In this document: positions 62,831-64,000 of the stretch, one piece after another
Position numbering within the stretch: the first letter of the stretch is position 1
Layout of the letters: each line of letters begins with the position of its first letter
Assembly (NCBI GenBank): GCA_963693305.1
Contig: OY855913.1
Coordinates: 8,116,201 to 8,180,200, forward strand
Reading direction: 5' to 3'
Length of the DNA stretch: 64,000 nt
DNA from: Meandrina meandrites
Lineage: Eukaryota > Cnidaria > Anthozoa > Scleractinia > Meandrinidae
Notes under the pieces: model-generated
Databases searched by the model: none
The model's input: the letters and a program-made list of their open reading frames with translations, nothing else
What the model was told of the DNA's origin: nothing
Program-made: the position numbers and the translations under genes

Positions 62831-62939
62831 CTAGGATCGAGGTTGCTAACGAAGTTTCATAAGTTCAAGGCAGTGGTTTATCACTGTCATTTCACGGTAT
62901 TCTTTATTGCCAACAAAAGAACTTTTCGCAAAATACACA

Positions 62940-63690
62940 AGGAACGCGACGGAATGTTAAGGTCATGTTCTCCGCAGAGAAACCAGAAGCATCTCAAAAG
63001 TCACCATCAGGTGGACACGAGAATGTAAGAGGGAACTCATGGGAAGCCATGGGGCAACGGCCGAAATTGCGTACAGCGGAACGCACGGGGAACGCCAAAC
63101 GGAACGGACGGAAAACGCAAGATAATTCGCTGGGAATGCGCGAAGAAACACATGGGACGCACGGTGGGACGGATAGGCAGATACACTGGGAGCGTAGGAG
63201 GAAACTCACCAGGAATCCATGGGGAGATGCTTGGGTGTCATGTGGCGCAACTCACCAGTAAACGTAAAGAAATTGCGAAAGAACGCACGTCAAATGCACG
63301 GGGAATGCATGGGAGAACGGACAAGGCAACACGCGAGGGAACGCTATTACGGACGAGCTAAGGCTTGGGCTAGCTCATAAAGAATACACATAGAACGTGG
63401 TAGGCAAACCAAGGGGACCCATGGGGAACTGCATAGGGTAGGGTACAAACACGGTGCAAGGGATGAGGAAACAAATCGGGAACCCACCGGGAGCTCGTGG
63501 GGTTCTTCAGAGCGAAATGCACGAAAAACGCGCGGGAACGTAAGCTACTAGATGGAGGATGCGAACTCGCGCTAGATTAATGCGTTTAATCATTTTATTG
63601 TTATCATTAAAACGGACGAGCAAAGACATGGGGAACACATAAAGAACGCACGTAGAACCGAGGAAGGAACCAAAAGGGAAATGTGGGGAG
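62940..63690. repeat. purine-rich, degenerate GGGAACGCA(C/T)GGGGAA repeat
   Basis: Variants such as GGAACGCACGGGGAACGCC (63078), GGGAATGCGCG, GACGCACGGTGGGACGG, ATGCACGGGGAATGCATGGG (63295) and GGGGAACACATAAAGAACGC (63632) recur about fifteen times without fixed spacing. Overlapping open frames exist on both strands but none is conserved-looking, so I call no gene. Confidence 0.55.
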
Positions 63691-64000
63691 AGAGCATTAT
63701 TTTTCTAGTTTAATTCGGAATATATAATAAAATACACTCGTGTTTATCAATTTCAAATTCCAGTCGAATCACATTTTCTGATAAATTCCCATTGTTCCAC
63801 TTAACCCGTTTGTACAGCTGAACATGGCTGAAGTCTTGCACTAACGTGCCTCTTTTGTCGTGGGCCGTTTTGGTTAGGAAAGGGGTGGAGGGTTGCTTGC
63901 CATGTTTCGCAATTTTGTTTGGGGGGGAGGGGGTGGCAGTTACTCCAGTGAATGTAATTAGATAGTAACATGTCTTATATCGGTACGCTGCTTGAAGTGT
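63691..64000. other. window end, no feature seen
   Basis: About 300 bases of ordinary AT-rich DNA with one G-rich run near 63920. Confidence 0.4.

Noticed and set aside
62843..63361. Several overlapping short open frames at the window end
   Set aside because: They arise from the purine-rich repeat on both strands, with no domain or consistent frame.

Overview
The window is nuclear DNA of an anthozoan cnidarian, most likely a reef-building (scleractinian) coral or close hexacorallian. The signs are GT-AG introns, a HEATR6 gene split into 28 coding exons, an intronless class A GPCR, PA14-containing glycosyltransferases, tRNA-derived SINEs, CR1/L2-like LINE debris, a Penelope-like element and a very dense load of foldback (MITE-like) repeats. 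I assign the lineage by feel for these repeat and gene families; no species-level call is possible without a search.

Layout. (1) 160-8222 and 12464-16975: two tandem, same-strand copies of a three-exon beta-1,4-N-acetylgalactosaminyltransferase gene (B4GALNT3/4-like; type II Golgi anchor, PA14 domain, GT7-type catalytic domain). Exons 2 and 3 have identical lengths and are almost identical in patches, which suggests gene conversion. A 5'-truncated LINE sits inside a SINE between them. (2) 16976-22909: about 6 kb without a host gene, holding a SINE, a large foldback, several hairpins and a tandem duplication of about 1 kb ending just before the next gene. (3) 22910-24082: an intronless rhodopsin-class GPCR. 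(4) 25056-56572: a complete HEATR6 orthologue on the + strand. I could join all 28 exons in frame by hand to 1192 aa, close to the human length. Its introns carry at least a dozen repeat insertions, including a 130-bp tandem array, compound tetranucleotide tracts, a TTAA-flanked nonautonomous transposon and an 800-bp tandem duplication. (5) 57300-62084: two abutting MITEs, the second split by a Penelope-like retroelement arranged as a head-to-head inverted pair with a 12-bp target-site duplication. (6) 62353-64000: a short-TIR MITE, two back-to-back long palindromes and a purine-rich degenerate repeat, with no gene seen.

The genes are not an operon or pathway. The glycosyltransferase pair would add terminal beta-1,4-GalNAc to glycans in the Golgi, the GPCR is an orphan surface receptor, and HEATR6 is a HEAT-repeat protein of poorly known role. 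The most unusual content is the repeat architecture: modular two-hairpin elements sharing an ACAATTA...TAATTGT frame, the Penelope inverted pair, and nested insertions that can be dated relative to each other.
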